A stretch of 64,000 nucleotides of DNA from Peptacetobacter hominis (GTDB taxonomy: Bacteria; Bacillota; Clostridia; Peptostreptococcales; Peptostreptococcaceae), in contig NZ_SGJB01000004.1 in assembly GCF_006861675.1 (NCBI RefSeq), positions 62,001-126,000 of the forward strand, written 5' to 3'. A program made the translations under genes and the position numbers. The notes beneath the pieces were generated by a model. It had not been told where the DNA came from. It made no database searches and was given only the letters and a program-made list of their open reading frames with translations. Shown in pieces: positions 36,812 to 45,732 of the stretch. Numbering within the stretch: the first letter of the stretch is position 1; every line of letters starts with the position of its first letter.

Positions 36812-36982
36812 ATGGCATACAAAATAACAGATTCTTGTGTAAGCTGTGGTGCTTGTGCAGCTGAATGTCCAGTTGGAGCAATATCTGAAGGAGATAGCAT
36901 ATATGTAATAGATGCTGACGCTTGTGTAGATTGTGGTGCTTGCGAATCTACATGTCCAGTTGGAGCTCCTCAGGCTGAATAA
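36812..36982 (+). CDS. 2[4Fe-4S] ferredoxin
   Basis: A 56-residue clostridial-type ferredoxin. Two cluster-binding motifs CVSCGACAAECPVGAI and CVDCGACESTCPVGAP are present, i.e. two CxxCxxC...CP sets. AGGAGGATACTAA precedes the ATG. It has its own promoter and terminator and is short, single-gene and strongly expressed in style. It carries low-potential electrons for fermentation enzymes. Confidence 0.97.
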   Translation: MAYKITDSCVSCGACAAECPVGAISEGDSIYVIDADACVDCGACESTCPVGAPQAE

Positions 36983-37002
36983 TTATCAGACAAAGAGAGT
37001 AT

Positions 37003-37039
37003 AAAAAAGCTGATTTGAAATTTTCAAATCAGCTTTTTT
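37003..37039. terminator. Bidirectional terminator between ferredoxin and rex
   Basis: A perfect 18-bp stem from AAAAAAGCTGATTTGAAA with its complement, nearly without loop, placed between convergent genes. Confidence 0.85.
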
Positions 37040-37069
37040 GTTTTTAATCAGTACACACATAATTAAAAT

Positions 37070-37708
37070 CTATTTGTTCTCTGCTGTTTCCTTCATAAGG
37101 TATGATAATGTAAACAGACTCTCAGTAAGATTTACATTCTCAACTATTATACCTTTTGGAACTTCAAGGTCTATTGGAGCAAAGTTCCATATACCTTTTA
37201 TTCCAGCTCCGACTATTCTGTCTATAAGCTCCTGTGCTCCATTTTTAGGTATACATACTATAGCAATGTCTATATCGTGTTTCTTTATATATTCCTCTAT
37301 TGTATCAGAATCAAGTATTTCAAGATCTCTTATTTTTAGACCTATCATTCTCGGATTTGCATCAAAAAGAGCTTTTATCTCAAATCCTGAGTTTCTGAAT
37401 CCTGAATAGTTTGTTATAGCCTGACCAAGATTACCAACCCCTATAAGTATTGCATTGTATGGTTTATCAAGACCAAGTATTTTTCCTATCTCGGCATGAA
37501 GAGCCTCAACATTGTATCCGTATCCCTGCTGACCGAATCCACCGAAATTGTTAAGGTCCTGTCTTATCTGAGAAGCTGTGAACCCTATTATCTCACTAAG
37601 TTCCTTTGAAGATATTCTCTGAACATCATCTTCAAGAAGTTCTCCAAGATATCTGTAGTATTTAGGAAGTCTTCTTATTACAGCCATCGATATGTTCTTG
37701 TTTCCCAT
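37070..37708 (-). CDS. rex: Redox-sensing transcriptional repressor Rex
   Basis: A 212-residue Rex protein. The N-terminal winged helix (RRLPKYYRYL, then ELSEIIGFTASQIRQDLNNFG) is followed by a Rossmann domain binding NADH (GVGNLGQAI). The C-terminal helix swaps between subunits. ATG 37708 is preceded by GGGAGG at eight bases; an in-frame GTG three codons earlier is less likely. Rex represses fermentation genes when NAD+/NADH is high. I found no perfect TTGTTAANNNNTTAACAA Rex box in the window. Confidence 0.95.
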   Translation of the reverse strand: MGNKNISMAVIRRLPKYYRYLGELLEDDVQRISSKELSEIIGFTASQIRQDLNNFGGFGQQGYGYNVEALHAEIGKILGLDKPYNAILIGVGNLGQAITNYSGFRNSGFEIKALFDANPRMIGLKIRDLEILDSDTIEEYIKKHDIDIAIVCIPKNGAQELIDRIVGAGIKGIWNFAPIDLEVPKGIIVENVNLTESLFTLSYLMKETAENK

Positions 37709-37846
37709 TTCAAACACCTCCCTTTCTCAAATCGTCTTATTACAGTTTATCACATATAACATTCTTTTTGCAAAACCAATATATATAGCCTTGAATATAT
37801 TATATCAAAACATTATAATTTTAGGTAGCTTAGGAGGTAGAAATTT

Positions 37847-39763
37847 ATGATAATTTTGTCATGCAACAATGTAAATAAGAGCTTCGGAGTGGAAACCATT
37901 CTTGAAAATATATCTTTCACAGTAAATGAGGGTGACAAAATCGGTATTATAGGTGTCAACGGTACCGGTAAAACCACCCTTTTTAAAATAATTTCAGGTA
38001 TATACAGCTGTGACAGCGGCGATATATATACTTCAAAAGACTGTGAGATAGGATATCTTGAGCAGAATACCAACTTCTACTCTGAAAACACTATATTCAA
38101 TGAGGTCGTTGAGGTTTTCAGAAATCTTATCGCTCTTGAAGATGAACTAAGAACACTTGAACAGAAAATATCTGATAAAAGTAATGATAATGAAGCTGAG
38201 CTTAACAGACTTATGGATTTGTATGCCAGAAAACTTGAGTTTTTCCAGGAATCAAACGGATATGGATACAAATCTGAAGTAAGAGGAGTTCTAAAAGGAC
38301 TTGGGTTCAGCGACGAGGATATGGAAAAACCTATAAAAATTCTTTCCGGTGGAGAAAAAACAAGGGTACTTCTTGCAAAACTTCTTCTGAAAAAACCTAC
38401 CCTTCTTCTTCTGGACGAGCCTACAAACCATCTGGATGCAGAGGCACTTGAGTGGCTGGAACTGTTTTTAAAACAGTACAGAGGAACTGTTATTCTTATA
38501 TCACATGACAGATATTTCCTTGATCAGTCGGTAAATAGAATCTTTGAAATTCACAACAAAAAACTTAAAGCATACAACGGAAACTATTCTGATTTCATAG
38601 TGAAATCTGAGATTGAAAAGGAAATCGAAAAAAAGAAATATGAAAATCAGCAGAGAGAAATCAAAAAACAGGAAGAATCAATAGAAAGATTAAAGGCCTA
38701 TGGTAGAGAGAAACATCTGAAAAGAGCCAGAAGTAAAGAAAAGGCTCTAAATAAAATAGAGGTTCTTGATAGACCAGACGGCGAAAGAAAAAAAGCCAAT
38801 ATAAAATTCATACCGTCAGTAGAAAGTGGAAACGATGTATTACAGGTAAGAGATCTTGAAATGGGATTTGAAGACAGAACCTTGTTTAAAAATTTAAATC
38901 TGGATATTTACAGAGGTGAAAAAGTCGCACTTATCGGTCCAAACGGAGCCGGAAAATCTACACTTTTCAAAATTATAATGGATGAAATAAAACCTCTTGC
39001 CGGAGATGTAAAATTCGGTACATCTGTAAACATATCTTACTTCCATCAGGAACAGAAAACACTTAATCTTGAAAATACTATAATAGATGAAATATGGGAT
39101 TCAAATACTCACCTTACTCAGACAGAAATAAGAACAATGCTTGGAGCGTTCCTTTTCTCTGATGAGGACGTATTCAAAAAAATATCATCTCTAAGCGGTG
39201 GCGAAAGAGCCAGAGTTGCAATACTTAAACTTATACTTTCAAAGGCAAACTTTCTTCTTCTGGACGAGCCTACAAACCACCTGGATATAGACTCAAAAGA
39301 AGTTCTTGAAACTGCTATAAAAAACTACACAGGTACAGTGTTTACAATATCACACGACAGATATTTCCTAAACAAAATAGCAGATAAAATAGTCGTACTT
39401 TCTGAAGATGGTATAACTGAATACCTTGGAAACTACGACTACTATCTTGAAAAGAAAAAACAGCTTCTTGAAATGGATAATGGTGAAGAGGAGACTGTAA
39501 CAAAAACTAAAACTCAGCTTAAAGAAGAAAAGAAAAAAGAAAGAGAAGAAAGAGAGCGGAAAAGACGGAGCAGAAATAAAATCAAAAAGCTTGAAGAGGA
39601 TATAGAACAGACAGAAAAGAAAATCAGCGGACTTGATATTATGCTTTGTCAGGAGGAAATATATTCAAATCCTGAAAAGTCAAAGGAAGTTAATCAGGAA
39701 AAAGCAGAACTTGAATCAAAGCTTGAAAGATTATACGCTGAATGGGAAAAAGTTATGGAATAG
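37847..39763 (+). CDS. ABC-F family ATPase (Uup/YfmR-like)
   Basis: A 638-residue cytosolic protein with two ABC domains and no membrane helices. Domain 1 has GVNGTGKTT, LSGGEKTR and LLLDEPTNHLD; domain 2 has GPNGAGKST, LSGGERAR and LLLDEPTNHLD. The linker between them is charged, and the C-terminal about 95 residues form a coiled coil, as in Uup-type members. ABC-F proteins bind the ribosomal E site and resolve stalling or protect against antibiotics. The resistance subgroup cannot be told from sequence alone. It is followed 14 bases later by a MATE gene. Confidence 0.92.
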   Translation: MIILSCNNVNKSFGVETILENISFTVNEGDKIGIIGVNGTGKTTLFKIISGIYSCDSGDIYTSKDCEIGYLEQNTNFYSENTIFNEVVEVFRNLIALEDELRTLEQKISDKSNDNEAELNRLMDLYARKLEFFQESNGYGYKSEVRGVLKGLGFSDEDMEKPIKILSGGEKTRVLLAKLLLKKPTLLLLDEPTNHLDAEALEWLELFLKQYRGTVILISHDRYFLDQSVNRIFEIHNKKLKAYNGNYSDFIVKSEIEKEIEKKKYENQQREIKKQEESIERLKAYGREKHLKRARSKEKALNKIEVLDRPDGERKKANIKFIPSVESGNDVLQVRDLEMGFEDRTLFKNLNLDIYRGEKVALIGPNGAGKSTLFKIIMDEIKPLAGDVKFGTSVNISYFHQEQKTLNLENTIIDEIWDSNTHLTQTEIRTMLGAFLFSDEDVFKKISSLSGGERARVAILKLILSKANFLLLDEPTNHLDIDSKEVLETAIKNYTGTVFTISHDRYFLNKIADKIVVLSEDGITEYLGNYDYYLEKKKQLLEMDNGEEETVTKTKTQLKEEKKKEREERERKRRSRNKIKKLEEDIEQTEKKISGLDIMLCQEEIYSNPEKSKEVNQEKAELESKLERLYAEWEKVME

Positions 39764-39777
39764 AAAGGGGTTTTTAT

Positions 39778-41154
39778 TTGACAGGATTATTCGCATTTAA
39801 CGATGAAAATAAGAGATTTTATTCTATACTGCTGTCTTTATGTATACCTATTGTAATTCAGAACCTTATATCTACATCTGTAAATATAATAGATACTGTA
39901 ATGATAAGCAGTCTGGGAGAAGTATCTGTGGCATCTGTAGGAATTGCAAATCAGTACTTCTTCCTGTTTAACATGTGTCTTTCTGGAATACTTGGGGGAT
40001 CTGGTATGTTTATCTCCCAGTTTCTTGGAAAAGACGATAAAACAAACATAAAAAAGGTAACTGCACTTAGTATTCTTCTTGGATTACTTATCAGTATGCC
40101 TTTCTTTCTAATTGCACTTATCTCTCCGGAAAGTGTAATTCATATATTCTCTCATGATGCCGAAGTTGTCAGACAGTGTAGAGAATATCTTAATGTAATT
40201 GTATGGTGCTATCCTATGATAGCTGTCAGCATAGGATTCGGTGTATGTTCAAGAAGTATAAAAAATCCGGCACTTGGAATGAAATGCAGTGCAATAGCAA
40301 TAATAGTAAACGTATTTTTCAACTACTCTCTTATACTTGGTAATTTTGGATTTCCTGAACTTGGTGTAAGAGGTGCTGCAATAGCTACAGTTATAGCTAG
40401 AAGTGTCGAAGTTGTTCTTATGGTCGGATATGTATATATCTACAAAAAGGACTATCTACTTAAATTCGGTTTTAGACACTTCAGACTTATGGACAAAGGA
40501 TTTATCTCTGCCTACTATTCAAAAAGTATGCCGGTATTTCTAAACGATGCTCTTTGGGCAATAGCTACTGTATGTTACTCTGTTGCCTATGCCATGGCGG
40601 GAACATCTGCTATAGCCGCCAGCCAGATTGCAACGACTACAAGTAACTTCTTTATAATAACAGCTGTATGTCTAGCTATCGGTTCTTCTATAATGCTTGG
40701 TAATGAGCTTGGTTCAAACCATATAGACAGGGCTCTTGAATACGCAAAGAAACTCGGAATACTTGTCGCAATAGCAGGTTTTGTTATGGGAATGCTGCTT
40801 ATAGCTGCTATTCCGGTTCTCCTTGTAATATTCAATGTTACTCCTCATCTTGAACCCGATATAAGAAAAATATTCACTATAATGGGTATTATGATGGCTC
40901 TGAGATCATTTAATACATTTATTATAGTCGGAGCTCTTAGAAGCGGTGGAGATACAAAGGCAGCTCTTATTATAGAAATGGGATCAATGTGGTTCGTATC
41001 TGTTCCACTTACTTTTGCAGCTGCTTATCTGGGAGCACCTATATATCTTATAGTTATGTGTTCTTTTGCTGAGGAGATTGTAAAAGTCGTATTTGGACTA
41101 CCTAGGGCACTTAGTAAAAAATGGGCCAGAAATATTGTTAAAGATATAAATTAA
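39778..41154 (+). CDS. MATE-family efflux transporter
   Basis: A 458-residue, twelve-helix transporter of the MATE superfamily. The N-lobe has PIVIQNLISTSVNIIDTVMI and the second lobe GGDTKAALIIEMGSMWFVSVPLTF. The start is TTG 39778 with AAAGGGG seven bases upstream; an earlier ATG inside the ABC-F gene has no ribosome binding site. Co-transcribed with the ABC-F gene, which suggests joint drug tolerance. Terminated at 41159-41186. Confidence 0.9.
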   Translation: MTGLFAFNDENKRFYSILLSLCIPIVIQNLISTSVNIIDTVMISSLGEVSVASVGIANQYFFLFNMCLSGILGGSGMFISQFLGKDDKTNIKKVTALSILLGLLISMPFFLIALISPESVIHIFSHDAEVVRQCREYLNVIVWCYPMIAVSIGFGVCSRSIKNPALGMKCSAIAIIVNVFFNYSLILGNFGFPELGVRGAAIATVIARSVEVVLMVGYVYIYKKDYLLKFGFRHFRLMDKGFISAYYSKSMPVFLNDALWAIATVCYSVAYAMAGTSAIAASQIATTTSNFFIITAVCLAIGSSIMLGNELGSNHIDRALEYAKKLGILVAIAGFVMGMLLIAAIPVLLVIFNVTPHLEPDIRKIFTIMGIMMALRSFNTFIIVGALRSGGDTKAALIIEMGSMWFVSVPLTFAAAYLGAPIYLIVMCSFAEEIVKVVFGLPRALSKKWARNIVKDIN

Positions 41155-41158
41155 TATA

Positions 41159-41186
41159 AAATAGAGAGGTTTTCCTCTCTATTTTT
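41159..41186 (+). terminator. Terminator of the ABC-F/MATE operon
   Basis: Stem ATAGAGAGG/CCTCTCTAT with a four-base loop followed by a T-run. Confidence 0.8.
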
Positions 41187-41195
41187 TAAACATTT

Positions 41196-41238
41196 TTAGC
41201 ACTCACCTATTGACAGTGCTAATAACAAGAGTTATAAT
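41196..41238 (+). promoter_or_regulatory. CIRCE-like operator overlapping a consensus promoter of hsp20
   Basis: TTAGCACTC - 9 bases - CAGTGCTAA (41196-41222) matches CIRCE with one mismatch. A perfect promoter TTGACA (41210-41215), 17 bases, TATAAT (41233-41238) has its -35 inside the operator. HrcA would therefore repress hsp20 together with groESL. Confidence 0.85.
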
Positions 41239-41393
41239 ATATTTGTAGAAAGGAAGAGGATAAAAAATATATAAACAAACCTTCCTTGAGACAAGAATTT
41301 TCAACAACACTTCTAATCAGATTTCTCTTTTAGTACTAATCTGACAGTGCTTAAAAATTCAATGTATTGTAATTTTGAAGGGAGATATGACTT

Positions 41394-41846
41394 ATGATGA
41401 TGCCTAGTATTTTTAGAGAAAACTTATTTGATGATTTAATGGACTTTTCTTTTGACAGAGATTTTTGGAATATGAACAATTCTCTTTATGGAAAACAGGC
41501 CAAAAATATGATGAGAACAGATATCAAAGAAAATGAGAATAATTATGAACTTGATATTGATTTACCAGGATTCAAAAAAGATGAAATTTCAGCTGAATTA
41601 AAAAACGGTTATTTAACTGTTTCAGCTACTAAAAACGTTGATAATGATAATAGCGATGATTCTTCTAAGTACATAAGAAAAGAACGTTATGTTGGTTCTA
41701 TGTGCAGAAGTTTCTATGTTGGACAGGACATAAAACAAGAAGATATACATGCTAAGTTTGAAGATGGTATATTAAAACTTTGTGTTCCTAAAGAAGATGT
41801 TAAAAAAGTTGAACAGACAAACAACTTTATACAGATAGAAGGATAA
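41394..41846 (+). CDS. Small heat-shock protein Hsp20/alpha-crystallin family
   Basis: A 150-residue Hsp20. The alpha-crystallin core runs from about 45 to 140 (TDIKENENNYELDIDLPGFKK, then ELKNGYLTVSATK and HAKFEDGILKLCVPKE), with the GILxLxxPK consensus strand present. It holds unfolded proteins in an ATP-independent way. GGGAG lies nine bases before the ATG. The 5' UTR is about 150 bases and contains a TCAGATT/AATCTGA hairpin around 41318-41344 that could affect translation. Confidence 0.95.
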   Translation: MMMPSIFRENLFDDLMDFSFDRDFWNMNNSLYGKQAKNMMRTDIKENENNYELDIDLPGFKKDEISAELKNGYLTVSATKNVDNDNSDDSSKYIRKERYVGSMCRSFYVGQDIKQEDIHAKFEDGILKLCVPKEDVKKVEQTNNFIQIEG

Positions 41847-41855
41847 TAAAAATTC

Positions 41856-41895
41856 AAAAGGTTAACGCACTGATAACTGGTGCGTTAACCTTTTT
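41856..41895 (+). terminator. Terminator of hsp20
   Basis: A perfect 15-bp stem AAAAGGTTAACGCAC/GTGCGTTAACCTTTT with a 9-base loop and a T-run; it also serves the convergent gene. Confidence 0.85.
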
Positions 41896-41903
41896 TATAT
41901 ATT

Positions 41904-42281
41904 TTAAAATTTTCTAATATAAATCAAATGATACAATGAAAGTACTGCCAAGACTATATTTATTATAATTATAATATTATATAGTGAAAAGTTTGCTGTC
42001 TGCATAATCAGAAGCGATGCAAATCCATCTAAACATATAGAAAAAAACATCAATGCCGTTGCTATCTTGTTTCCCTTTATACAAAAGTAAAATATCAGTA
42101 TTGCTATAAACTGTGCAAGTACAAAACCTACTCTGAAATCTGATAATATACTGATATAAAATTTTACAGTTCCTTCTAACGTTTCCGTATTTATATCAAA
42201 TCTCGTAAAGTTTTTTATTATCATTGTATAAATAAAATATGCATATAGAAAGTATTTGCTATTCTTTTTTATCGCTGTCAT
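41904..42281 (-). CDS. Small four-helix membrane protein, unknown
   Basis: A 125-residue membrane protein with four hydrophobic stretches (about 10-26, 48-66, 74-92, 100-119) and a basic N-terminus (TAIKKNSKYF). AAAGGAGATATAGT precedes the ATG. It is monocistronic, convergent with hsp20. No family recognised. Confidence 0.65.
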   Translation of the reverse strand: MTAIKKNSKYFLYAYFIYTMIIKNFTRFDINTETLEGTVKFYISILSDFRVGFVLAQFIAILIFYFCIKGNKIATALMFFSICLDGFASLLIMQTANFSLYNIIIIINIVLAVLSLYHLIYIRKF

Positions 42282-42467
42282 ACTATATCTCCTTTTCTAA
42301 TTTTTATAGATTATACTATAGAAGATTTATTCAGACAACGTTTTCTATATTTCTGTAATTATTTGTCATTACCTAAAAATAATTATAATTTAATAATTTT
42401 TAATATATTATTCACAACAAAATAAAAGATTTAATAATTGATTATTCTAATAATACTATTTTGTTCC

Positions 42468-42806
42468 CTAAATACCTAAAATCCAAAAGCAATTTTCATT
42501 TTCTTTTGAACTCGAAATCCATAAATTAAACTCAGTCATAAATTCTATTAATTCTATATCTTCAGATATTAATATTTTATCTTCTAATTCTTTCCATTCT
42601 TTTAATTTTATTTTATTTGGTCCAAAATAATTAAATTGTGGAAAAACTAGATTTATATATTTTCCTAATTTTTTAAAATCTTCATCTGATATATAAATAG
42701 AATCTTTATTTTTGAAATTATCTAAGGTTTCTTGATTCTAGCTTTTGCAATACGTAAATTCATATACATCTCCACTAGTTAAATTCTCTAGTTTCATTAT
42801 CTTCAT
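42468..42806 (-). pseudogene. Small accessory gene with in-frame TAG
   Basis: A 112-codon frame from ATG 42806 (AAGGGGAG five bases upstream) is interrupted by one TAG at codon 23 (42738-42740). It then continues without further stops to a natural TAG at 42468. The second half reads like a small acidic immunity-type protein (DEDFKKLGKYINLVFPQFNYF, then SSSKENENCFWILGI). Either a fresh nonsense mutation or a sequencing error; the intact frame argues for recent decay. No family recognised. Confidence 0.65.
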
Positions 42807-42832
42807 ACAAACTCCCCTTTAAGCAAGATTAT

Positions 42833-43117
42833 TTAAAACTCAAACTCTAAATCGTATTCTCTTCTCTCTGAATATAATTCCGCTACCATATACGATTTAT
42901 CCTTATCTTCATTCAATAATACACTGTTTATCCAGTAGCACAGAGCATTTCCACTATAACACAATACTCTCTCACCGTATTCGTCAGTTTCCCAGAATGA
43001 GTGCGTCTTATCGCTATATATCCACTTGAAAAAATCGTCTATATTTATACTTATATTATCTGGACAATATATATAATCGTATTCATCATATCCACCAAAA
43101 CCAACTCTTATAATCAT
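42833..43117 (-). CDS. 94-aa accessory protein, unknown
   Basis: An acidic, Tyr/Asp-rich 94-residue soluble protein (VGFGGYDEYDYIYCPDNISI, later WETDEYGERVLCYSGNALCYW) resembling small immunity-type proteins of polymorphic toxin loci. AAAGGAGAAAAA precedes the ATG. A degraded relative lies at 44451-44625. Intact, unlike its two neighbours. Function unknown. Confidence 0.65.
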   Translation of the reverse strand: MIIRVGFGGYDEYDYIYCPDNISINIDDFFKWIYSDKTHSFWETDEYGERVLCYSGNALCYWINSVLLNEDKDKSYMVAELYSERREYDLEFEF

Positions 43118-43145
43118 TTTTTCTCCTTTACTTCAAAATCTTAGC

Positions 43146-43556
43146 TTATAACATTATTTTTTCATCTATCATACATATTCCTTCATGAGCTGTAGTGTAA
43201 AAAACACAATTATCATTCTTATAAAAAGAAATATCTATTTGACACACATCAAATAATACATAAGCGTCATTATCGTCCTTTATAAAAGATCCATAGCTTT
43301 TTAGAATATCCATCGATTTATTGCTTATACTAAATTTGTACTCCTTGAAGTTTTTTCGTCTTCCCCTACTTACTTTTGTCCCAGGCCATGTATTTGTATA
43401 TCATTCATCTATGCATTCAGATTTCAAATTAGATATTATTGATGGTATTTCATCCAATTCTACTGGTACTACTAGCTTGAAATATTCACATATATCACCT
43501 AATATTTTAAGCAGTTTCCTGTATTCTTTTTCATTAACTATATCTATTTTTATCAT
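43146..43556 (-). pseudogene. Small accessory gene with in-frame TGA
   Basis: A 136-codon frame from ATG 43556, preceded by AAAAGGAGGTACTT. It has a single TGA at codon 52 (43401-43403) and then reads on to TAA at 43146. The sequence around the stop (CIDE-stop-YTNTWPGTKVS) suggests a Trp TGG codon mutated to TGA. The rest is an intact about 136-residue soluble protein (DNCVFYTTAHEGICMIDEK near the end), immunity-protein-like. No known family. Confidence 0.65.
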
Positions 43557-43681
43557 AAGTACCTCCTTTTACAAAAGTAAACATTATGAAGTGAACTATA
43601 TTTTTCATTCAAAAATATGATTCACTTCACTATTTTATAGGTACAACATCAATTTTTAATATAAAATATATAAATTTAATA

Positions 43682-44353
43682 TTACATTCCAATATATTTA
43701 ATATATTGCTCAATTTCCATTAGTGGCATATCCAATTTTTGTTTAGTTTCAGTAGATACTCGTCCTTGTGTTGCCATTTCAAACCCAGCTAACTCTACAC
43801 TCTCTAAATACTGCTCAACAATTTGTTTAATATTATTATCTTTGCTTTTTAGGAGCTTACCACAATTTCTGTAAATTTCTAAAGTAGGATTACATGAAGA
43901 GAATACAACTTTCATTGTTTCAAAATTGTTATTACCTGGGAATCCTGAGTTAGATATAACAACAAACTTTTGTGTTTTAGCTTTAGTATCTGAAAGGTCA
44001 AAATTTTCATTTTGCTGTATTATTAGTGGACTTTTTAAAGGAGCAAGACGATCTACGAAGTTTTTAAGTGCGGCAGTCATATTCCAAGTGTAAACTGGAG
44101 TTGCAAAACAAACAACATCTGCATCAGTATATTTTAAAAGTAATTCTTTCATATCATCTTCCATAATACATTTACCAGGTGTTCTGAACCAACACGAAAA
44201 ACATCCTTTACAATGTCCAATATTTTTATCAATAAGAAATACATTTTCAGTATCTGCACCACCACGTTGAGCTCCACGTAAAAATGCATCTCCTATTACG
44301 TTAGTACTGCTGTTAACTCCTGCAGGACTACCATTAAATATAATAAATTTCAT
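43682..44353 (-). CDS. Flavodoxin-family NAD(P)H-dependent oxidoreductase
   Basis: A 223-residue flavoprotein of the NADPH-dependent FMN-reductase type. FMN phosphate loop NGSPAGVNSSTNVIG at the N-terminus, ATPVYTWNMTAALKNFVDRL for the isoalloxazine site. A CKGCFSCW cysteine motif near residue 48, as in iron-sulfur flavoproteins, suggests a cluster or disulfide. AGAAAGGAGATATTTTT precedes the ATG. Its promoter carries a perfect palindrome (44413-44439), so it is probably tightly regulated, for example by redox or a xenobiotic. Confidence 0.88.
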   Translation of the reverse strand: MKFIIFNGSPAGVNSSTNVIGDAFLRGAQRGGADTENVFLIDKNIGHCKGCFSCWFRTPGKCIMEDDMKELLLKYTDADVVCFATPVYTWNMTAALKNFVDRLAPLKSPLIIQQNENFDLSDTKAKTQKFVVISNSGFPGNNNFETMKVVFSSCNPTLEIYRNCGKLLKSKDNNIKQIVEQYLESVELAGFEMATQGRVSTETKQKLDMPLMEIEQYIKYIGM

Positions 44354-44389
44354 AAAAATATCTCCTTTCTATGTTTTAATTTATATATT

Positions 44390-44439
44390 ATTATAAAGAT
44401 AAGTATCTACTCATTCAATCTACGTATCGTAGATTGAAT
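44390..44439 (-). promoter_or_regulatory. Promoter and palindromic operator of the flavodoxin gene
   Basis: TTGAAT (44413-44418) and TATAAT (44390-44395) with exactly 17 bases between them. A perfect palindrome ATTCAATCTACG / CGTAGATTGAAT (44413-44424, 44428-44439, three-base centre) ends in the -35 hexamer. Confidence 0.75.
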
Positions 44440-44450
44440 ATATATTCTTA

Positions 44451-44625
44451 TATTGGAATTCCCACCATAACATAATACTGTTTCACTATATTCATTACGC
44501 TCCTAAAATATATAGATTTTTTATTCATATATCTGTTTAAAAGAGCCGTTTATATCTATGTCTATATTTTTTGGATAATATATATAATCCTATTCAATGT
44601 ATTCATCAAAACCAACTTTTGCAAT
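44451..44625 (-). pseudogene. Degraded paralogue of the 94-aa gene
   Basis: The minus-strand frame read from 44625 aligns with the 94-aa protein at 42833-43117: KVGFDEYIE-stop-DYIYYPKNIDIDI versus RVGFGGYDEYDYIYCPDNISINI, and NEYSETVLCYGGN versus DEYGERVLCYSGN. Three in-frame stops are present and start and end are gone. It is a decayed copy. Confidence 0.75.
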
Positions 44626-44681
44626 CGATTTTTTTCTATTTTTATATATATTTTTTTATAACTGCTATTTTCATATAAAAA

Positions 44682-44708
44682 GAGCTGTTGTACCTACAAT
44701 ACAACAGC
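44682..44708 (-). terminator. Terminator of the tsa operon
   Basis: Stem GCTGTTGTA/TACAACAGC with a seven-base loop, then T-run on the minus strand. Confidence 0.8.
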
Positions 44709-44716
44709 CCATATTT

Positions 44717-45730
44717 TTACTCTGTTATCTGAAGATTTGGAACAGCATTTAAATCCATTCCATCCACTCTGCCTTTCAGATATCTATAATATCCTGCACA
44801 GCCTATCATAGCCGCATTATCCGTACATAAAACAGGCGGCGGGAATTTTACATCCACTCCCTTTTCCTCCCCAAACTTCTGTATCTTTTCTCTAAGCCCA
44901 GAGTTTGAAGCAACTCCTCCTGATAATGTAACAGTCTTGTACCCTTTTTCAGATGCAGCTTTCACCGCTTTTGATGCAAGTACATCTGTAACAGCATCCT
45001 GGAAAGATGCAGCGACATCAGCTACAGGTATCTCCTCTTTTTTCATTCTCTTTGCATTCAGATAGTTTAAAACTGCAGATTTGATTCCACTGAAACTGAA
45101 ATCATATCCGTCATCTATATACGCTCTAGGGAATTCTATTGCCTTTGGATCTCCCTCTTTTGCAAGTCTATCTATTATAGGTCCACCTGGATATCCAAGC
45201 TCCATAGCTCTTGCTACCTTGTCAAAAGCCTCTCCTGAAGCGTCGTCTCTAGTTCTTCCAAGTATTTCGTATTCTCCGTAGTCCTTTACTTCTACAAGAT
45301 GTGTATGTCCACCAGATACTATAAGTGTTACAAATGGTGGCTCAAGCTCTTTGTGAGCTATATAGTTTGCACTCAGATGACCTTCTATATGGTTTACTCC
45401 TACAAGGGGAACATCAAGTGCATATGCCATAGCCTTTGCATATGAAAGTCCTACAAGAAGTGCACCTACAAGCCCTGGACCATATGTTACAGCAATCATA
45501 TCTATATCGTTCATTTCTATTCCGGCTTCATCTATAGCCTGCTGAACTACTATATCTATATTCTCGACGTGTTTTCTTGAAGCAACTTCAGGAACTACAC
45601 CGCCGAATTTTTTGTGTATATCTATCTGAGTTGATATTATATTCGATAGAACTTCTCTTCCGTTTTTCAGAACAGATGCCGCAGTTTCATCACAGCTGCT
45701 TTCTATCGCAAGTGTTATAAGATCCTTCAT
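44717..45730 (-). CDS. tsaD: tRNA N6-adenosine threonylcarbamoyltransferase TsaD
   Basis: A 337-residue ASKHA-fold enzyme that transfers threonylcarbamoyl to A37 of ANN-decoding tRNA. Metal-binding histidines are in [13 protein letters not shown] (H114, H118), nucleotide-binding motifs in IVSGGHTHL and [13 protein letters not shown], and [10 protein letters not shown] is present. ATG 45730 follows the rimI stop by two bases, with AAGGAGGTG upstream. It works with TsaB and TsaE from the same operon; TsaC is not in the window. Confidence 0.97.
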   Translation of the reverse strand: MKDLITLAIESSCDETAASVLKNGREVLSNIISTQIDIHKKFGGVVPEVASRKHVENIDIVVQQAIDEAGIEMNDIDMIAVTYGPGLVGALLVGLSYAKAMAYALDVPLVGVNHIEGHLSANYIAHKELEPPFVTLIVSGGHTHLVEVKDYGEYEILGRTRDDASGEAFDKVARAMELGYPGGPIIDRLAKEGDPKAIEFPRAYIDDGYDFSFSGIKSAVLNYLNAKRMKKEEIPVADVAASFQDAVTDVLASKAVKAASEKGYKTVTLSGGVASNSGLREKIQKFGEEKGVDVKFPPPVLCTDNAAMIGCAGYYRYLKGRVDGMDLNAVPNLQITE

Positions 45731-45732
45731 TA

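Noticed and set aside
37709-37846. Rex operator between rex and the ABC-F gene
   Set aside because: No sequence close to TTGTTAANNNNTTAACAA is present.
42468-43556. UGA or UAG read as an amino acid in this organism
   Set aside because: prfB (RF2) is present and both TAG and TGA end many genes normally here, so isolated nonsense mutations are simpler.
43321-43620. 99-codon plus-strand frame
   Set aside because: It lies opposite the pseudogene at 43146-43556, whose minus-strand frame has a good ribosome binding site and coding character.
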